Shown here: in pieces, positions 60,758-64,000 of the stretch
Position numbering within the stretch: the first letter of the stretch is position 1
How the letters are laid out: each line of letters opens with the position of its first letter
From: an uncultured Alphaproteobacteria bacterium
GTDB lineage: Bacteria; Pseudomonadota; Alphaproteobacteria; Caulobacterales; Caulobacteraceae
Length of the DNA stretch: 64,000 nucleotides
Direction: 5' to 3'
Assembly: GCA_937920085.1 (NCBI GenBank)
Contig: CALETE010000076.1
Span: 1 to 64,000 of the forward strand
Made by a program: the position numbers and the translations under genes
The notes under the pieces: model-generated
Seen by the model: the letters and a program-made list of their open reading frames with translations, nothing else
Database searches by the model: none
What the model was told of the DNA's origin: nothing

Positions 60758-61849
60758 ATGATCCCCACTGCCGCCCGATTGACCATTGATCTCGACGCCC
60801 TCGCGGCGAACTACAATGTGCTGTGCGAAATTGCTGGAGGGGTTGAAGCTGCTCCCGTTGTCAAGGCCGATGGGTATGGGCTCGGGGCTGCCTTGGTCGC
60901 AGGCCGGCTTTGGCGAGAGGGTGCGAGACAATTTTTTGTCGCAAGACTCTCTGAGGGCGTGGCTCTTCGGTCAGCCTTGGGCCCTGATCGCCCAGCCGTA
61001 ATTTACGTTCTTGATGGCTATGTCGCAGGTGCAGGCCCCGCCCTTATCGCGGCAAACCTCACCCCTGTTTTGAGCAGCTTAGATCAGGTCAAACAGTCAG
61101 AGATCTGGGCGGAAAGCCTCGGATTTAAGCCCAGCATCGCCCTTCAAGTTGATACAGGCATGAACCGGCAAGGGCTAACGCCGCAAGGCTTGATCGACCT
61201 TGTTCAAGGTCCCGATCCCTTGGCGAATTTGGATCTTAAGTTGATCATGAGCCATCTGGGGTCTGCGACCCTGCCCTCGGACTCAAGGTCAGCCGAGCAG
61301 CTCACGAAATTTCGTCCCCTCCGCGCCCTTTTTCCCCAAGTTCCAGCCAGCCTCGCAGCCTCAGCTGGGATTTTTCTAGGTCGAGATTATCACTTCGACC
61401 TCGTCAGGCCCGGGATCAGCCTATTCGGCGGTGGCCCAAAGGAACGTCCCGATCCTCGGCTAAAGGCGGTCGCGACATTCGAGGCCCCGATTTGCGATAT
61501 TCGCTGTGTCGATGCGGGTGAGACCATAGGTTATGGCCCCGAAACGGTCCTGTCGAAGCCCACCCGCCTTGCCGTAATCGCTGCGGGCTATGCAGACGGG
61601 TTACTGCGCTTTTCAAAAGGAAAGGCCTTCGCTTGGTTCAAAGGGGCTTTGAGACCGATTGTCTCTGTGACGATGGACCTCACATCGGTGGATATTGGTG
61701 ACACCCCAGCCGCCCCAGGCGAATGGGTCGAGGTGATGGGCAATAACGCCCACATTGACCGCTTGGCCACCGCCGCAAAAACGGTCGCTCATGAATGCCT
61801 CGTCCGGATCAGTGCACGCGCCGATCGGGTCATTGTCGGTGAAACCTAG
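60758..61849 (+). CDS. alr: Alanine racemase
   Basis: A 363-residue PLP enzyme making D-alanine for peptidoglycan. The Schiff-base Lys36 is in PVVKADGYGLGA. QVDTGMNRQGL near 130, MSHLGSA, FDLVRPGISLFGG and AAGYADGLLRF and VTMDLTSVDIG follow in order. It is 33 bases after dnaB, and radA follows after 87 bases. Confidence 0.95.
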   Translation: MIPTAARLTIDLDALAANYNVLCEIAGGVEAAPVVKADGYGLGAALVAGRLWREGARQFFVARLSEGVALRSALGPDRPAVIYVLDGYVAGAGPALIAANLTPVLSSLDQVKQSEIWAESLGFKPSIALQVDTGMNRQGLTPQGLIDLVQGPDPLANLDLKLIMSHLGSATLPSDSRSAEQLTKFRPLRALFPQVPASLAASAGIFLGRDYHFDLVRPGISLFGGGPKERPDPRLKAVATFEAPICDIRCVDAGETIGYGPETVLSKPTRLAVIAAGYADGLLRFSKGKAFAWFKGALRPIVSVTMDLTSVDIGDTPAAPGEWVEVMGNNAHIDRLATAAKTVAHECLVRISARADRVIVGET

Positions 61850-61936
61850 CTCGCCCGCCCCTAAAACGGCATGGGCGGCGACCTTAGATTTATGCAAAAA
61901 TAGTCCATCGGGGCCAATCCCGACTCAGGAGAGCTC

Positions 61937-63301
61937 ATGGCCCGCGACGGTGCCGTCTATGTCTGTCAGTCCTGTGGTGCGGCTCAGTCGAAATGGGCCG
62001 GTCAATGCCCCGCATGTGGGAACTGGAACACGCTGGTCGAAGAGGCCCAATCCAGACCTCCTGGCGCCCTGGCCCCGAGCAAGGCGACAAAGACCCGCGG
62101 TCTCGTTTTTCAAGGCCTTGAGTCACAAACTCCGGCACCGCCTCGCATAGCGACGGGTATTGATGAGTTTGATCGGGTCTGTGGCGGCGGCGTCGTGCCA
62201 GGGTCTGCAATTTTGGTTGGCGGCGATCCTGGGGTTGGCAAGTCTACCCTCCTCCTGCAAGTCGTTGGATCCGCATCCCGCCGCGGCGCATCCTGTGCAT
62301 ATATTTCAGGTGAGGAAGCCGTTGAGCAAATACGCGGCCGCGCCCACCGCATGGGTCTGGCCGATGCACCCGTGCGGTTAGCCGCCGAGACCAGTCTGAG
62401 AGAAATTCTCGATGGCCTGAAGCGAGACCGCTTCGACCTTGTGGTCATCGACTCGATCCAAACCATGTGGAGCGACGCTCATGAGGCGGCCCCCGGGTCC
62501 GTGACCCAGGTACGCGCGGCGGCAGGTGAACTGGTCAGACTGGCTAAAAAACAGGGGGTCGCTGTTATCCTGGTCGGCCATGTCACTAAAGAAGGCACCA
62601 TCGCGGGCCCGCGGGTGATCGAGCACATGGTGGATGCAGTTTTAGCGTTCGAGGGGGAGCGCGGCTATCCGTTCCGTGTTCTCCGCGGTGTGAAAAATCG
62701 GTTCGGTGCCACCGATGAGATTGGCGTCTTCGAGATGGGCGATTCAGGGCTGAACGAGGTCCGCAATCCCTCAGCCCTCTTTCTCGACACTTCAGGTGAG
62801 CGCGCGGCCGGTGCCGCTGTTTTTGCCGGAATCGAGGGCAGTAGACCGGTTTTGGTTGAGTTTCAGGCCCTTGTGGCACCCTCAGCCTATGGCACGCCGC
62901 GCAGGGCCGTCGTCGGCTGGGATTCAGGGCGACTTGCCATGGTCCTAGCGGTCCTAGAGGCCCGATGCGGGGTCAGTCTGGGCAATCGCGACGTGTACCT
63001 GAATGTCGCAGGCGGGCTTCGTATTAACGAACCCGCGGCGGATCTCGCGGCCGCTGCAGCCCTCGCCTCCTCGGCTTTGGATGTTGCCTTGCCCCAAGAC
63101 TGCGTGGTGTTTGGCGAGATCAGTCTTTCTGGCGACATTCGCGGGGTCAGTCATATGGACTCCCGCCTCAAGGAAGCCGCGAAGCTGGGATTTAAGCAGG
63201 CGCTAGGGCCCTCTGATCTAGACGGAGGCCCCTTAAAGATGTCGGGCGTGAAACGATTAGCCGATGCCATTGCGCGCATCGGTGGCGGCGACTGGACTTA
63301 G
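61937..63301 (+). CDS. radA: DNA repair protein RadA (Sms)
   Basis: A 454-residue RecA-like protein for processing recombination intermediates. An N-terminal zinc finger uses Cys10, Cys13, Cys24 and Cys27. Walker A GGDPGVGKST lies at about 95-104. The RadA signature KNRFG appears in GVKNRFGATDEIG near 255. A Lon-like C-terminal domain (GLRINEPAADLAAAAALASS) ends the protein. It lies 5 bases before cvpA, so the two are co-transcribed. Confidence 0.97.
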   Translation: MARDGAVYVCQSCGAAQSKWAGQCPACGNWNTLVEEAQSRPPGALAPSKATKTRGLVFQGLESQTPAPPRIATGIDEFDRVCGGGVVPGSAILVGGDPGVGKSTLLLQVVGSASRRGASCAYISGEEAVEQIRGRAHRMGLADAPVRLAAETSLREILDGLKRDRFDLVVIDSIQTMWSDAHEAAPGSVTQVRAAAGELVRLAKKQGVAVILVGHVTKEGTIAGPRVIEHMVDAVLAFEGERGYPFRVLRGVKNRFGATDEIGVFEMGDSGLNEVRNPSALFLDTSGERAAGAAVFAGIEGSRPVLVEFQALVAPSAYGTPRRAVVGWDSGRLAMVLAVLEARCGVSLGNRDVYLNVAGGLRINEPAADLAAAAALASSALDVALPQDCVVFGEISLSGDIRGVSHMDSRLKEAAKLGFKQALGPSDLDGGPLKMSGVKRLADAIARIGGGDWT

Positions 63302-63306
63302 GCGGC

Positions 63307-63927
63307 ATGGCGACGTTCGATATTATAGTTCTTGCCATTTTGGTCATCTCAGCAGGGATCGGCTTCTATCAAGGGGCTGTCCGCGAGATGGTCTCGTCGG
63401 TGTCGTTTTTGGTGGCAGCGGTTGCATCGGTCTATGGCTTGCACTTCACAGGACCAATGGCTCATAAAATGATCCATCCAAACTGGGTCGGAACAGTTTG
63501 TGCGCTCGTCTTGACCTTCATCCTTGTCTTCGCTGCGCTACGCCTGCTCGGCGCGAGCCTTAGTCAGGGTATTCGCAGCATGCCCGTTTTAGGGGCCCTC
63601 GATCGCTCCATCGGTCTTGGGTTTGGTTTATTGAGAGCCTTCATTTTTCTGGGTGCCTGCAACCTCGCCTTCAATGCAGCCACCCCAGTCAGCCTGCGGC
63701 CCGCCTGGCTTGAGGACTCAAAACTCTACCCATTGACGGAGGTCGCCGGTACCCTCCTCAAGACAATCGCTCCGAAGGGTTTGGACGCTGCGGGCCAGCT
63801 AAAACCCGCTTTCACAAGGGCCGTTCTTGACGGTTCTGTGAACCCGCAGCGTGACTCTGGTGATAGCTCAGGCTATGACGCCCGCTCCCGTGGCGGAATC
63901 GACGATCTGGTGGAGAAAGCCCGATGA
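63307..63927 (+). CDS. cvpA: CvpA family membrane protein
   Basis: A 206-residue inner-membrane protein with about four hydrophobic segments (FDIIVLAILVISAGIGFYQG, MVSSVSFLVAAVASVYGL, GTVCALVLTFILVFAALRLLG and LGFGLLRAFIFLGACNLAF). The tail is soluble, with SGYDARSRGG. CvpA is linked to envelope stress and colicin V production in enterobacteria and is typically placed before purF. The TGA stop overlaps the purF start. Confidence 0.9.
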   Translation: MATFDIIVLAILVISAGIGFYQGAVREMVSSVSFLVAAVASVYGLHFTGPMAHKMIHPNWVGTVCALVLTFILVFAALRLLGASLSQGIRSMPVLGALDRSIGLGFGLLRAFIFLGACNLAFNAATPVSLRPAWLEDSKLYPLTEVAGTLLKTIAPKGLDAAGQLKPAFTRAVLDGSVNPQRDSGDSSGYDARSRGGIDDLVEKAR

Positions 63928-64000
63928 TGACCCCTCCGGACCGATGGTCACCCAGAGATCCAGATGATGACGCTCCAAGGCTGGAGTGTGGGGTCTTTGG
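63924..64000 (+). CDS. purF: Amidophosphoribosyltransferase, N-terminal part
   Basis: The first 25 codons of purF run off the right edge (ATG at 63924, ATGATGA overlap with cvpA). After a short leader (MMTPPDRWSPRDPDDDAPRL) comes ECGVFG, the start of the glutamine amidotransferase domain, in which the Cys is the N-terminal nucleophile after leader removal. It catalyses the first committed step of purine synthesis, and the cvpA-purF order is widespread. Confidence 0.88.
   Translation, partial: MMTPPDRWSPRDPDDDAPRLECGVF

Noticed and set aside
1..64000. CRISPR array, integron, prophage or transposon
   Set aside because: I found no regularly spaced repeats, transposase, integrase or phage structural genes in the window.

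Overview
This window looks like ordinary chromosome from an alphaproteobacterium, most probably of the Caulobacterales (Caulobacter, Phenylobacterium, Phycosocius and relatives). The grounds are a lipoyl domain fused to the pyruvate dehydrogenase E1-beta subunit, the order dusB-ntrB-ntrC-ntrY-ntrX-dat-hfq-hflX-mazG, a fused IspDF enzyme, and NtrC and NtrX proteins without the sigma-54 contact loop. The gene order also resembles Caulobacter crescentus as I remember it, which I could not check. Genes are tightly packed, with many ATGA start/stop overlaps and convergent pairs that share stop-codon bases.

Layout. 1-1222: a 5'-truncated divinyl chlorophyllide 8-vinyl-reductase gene (bciA remnant), a truncated haemoglobin and tRNA-Ser(UGA). 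The remnant suggests a phototrophic ancestor or relative. 1359-6237: rlpA, then the coupled run tmk-holB-tatD-MBL hydrolase-purN. 6234-9384: a flavin monooxygenase, a degenerate receiver-domain protein and glutathione peroxidase. 9533-20097: mazG, then a long leftward block running from dusB through the two nitrogen two-component systems (ntrBC, ntrYX), a D-amino-acid aminotransferase, hfq and hflX. 20217-28459: ispDF, a membrane/spermidine-synthase-like fusion, pncC, a COQ10/RatA-like protein, lipA, a pseudo-hydrolase lipoprotein and an acyl-activating enzyme. 28467-34290: the pyruvate dehydrogenase operon pdhA-pdhB-GFA gene-pdhC-lpdA, read leftward, with ftsB upstream. 34372-41232: eno, an enoyl-CoA hydratase, rpmF, pyrG, secG, an unrecognised 375-residue protein and gmk. 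41236-46619: yicC, mltG and the fatty-acid genes fabF, acpP, fabG, fabD, all leftward. 46756-54919: an accessory-like stretch with an alcohol dehydrogenase, small unknown genes, a cold-shock gene with a structured leader, a 52-residue membrane protein, hydrolases, purC and a periplasmic peroxiredoxin. 55159-64000: rpsF-rpsR-rplI, a TonB-dependent receptor, dnaB, alr, radA, cvpA and the first codons of purF.

How the parts connect. lipA supplies the lipoyl groups used by PdhB, PdhC and related complexes. The fab cluster with acpP feeds lipid synthesis and lipoate precursors. mltG, rlpA, ftsB and alr act on the cell wall and division. ntrBC and ntrYX handle nitrogen and envelope signals. hfq and hflX act after transcription. 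purN, purC and purF are separate steps of purine synthesis.

I saw no transposase, phage, CRISPR array, toxin-antitoxin pair or recognisable defence system, and nothing I would call a new multi-gene system. The observations most worth following are the bciA breakpoint at the left edge, the unknown protein at 39400-40527, the GFA-family gene inside the pdh operon, the nucleophile-less hydrolase at 25715-26773, and the paired loss of GAFTGA in NtrC and NtrX.
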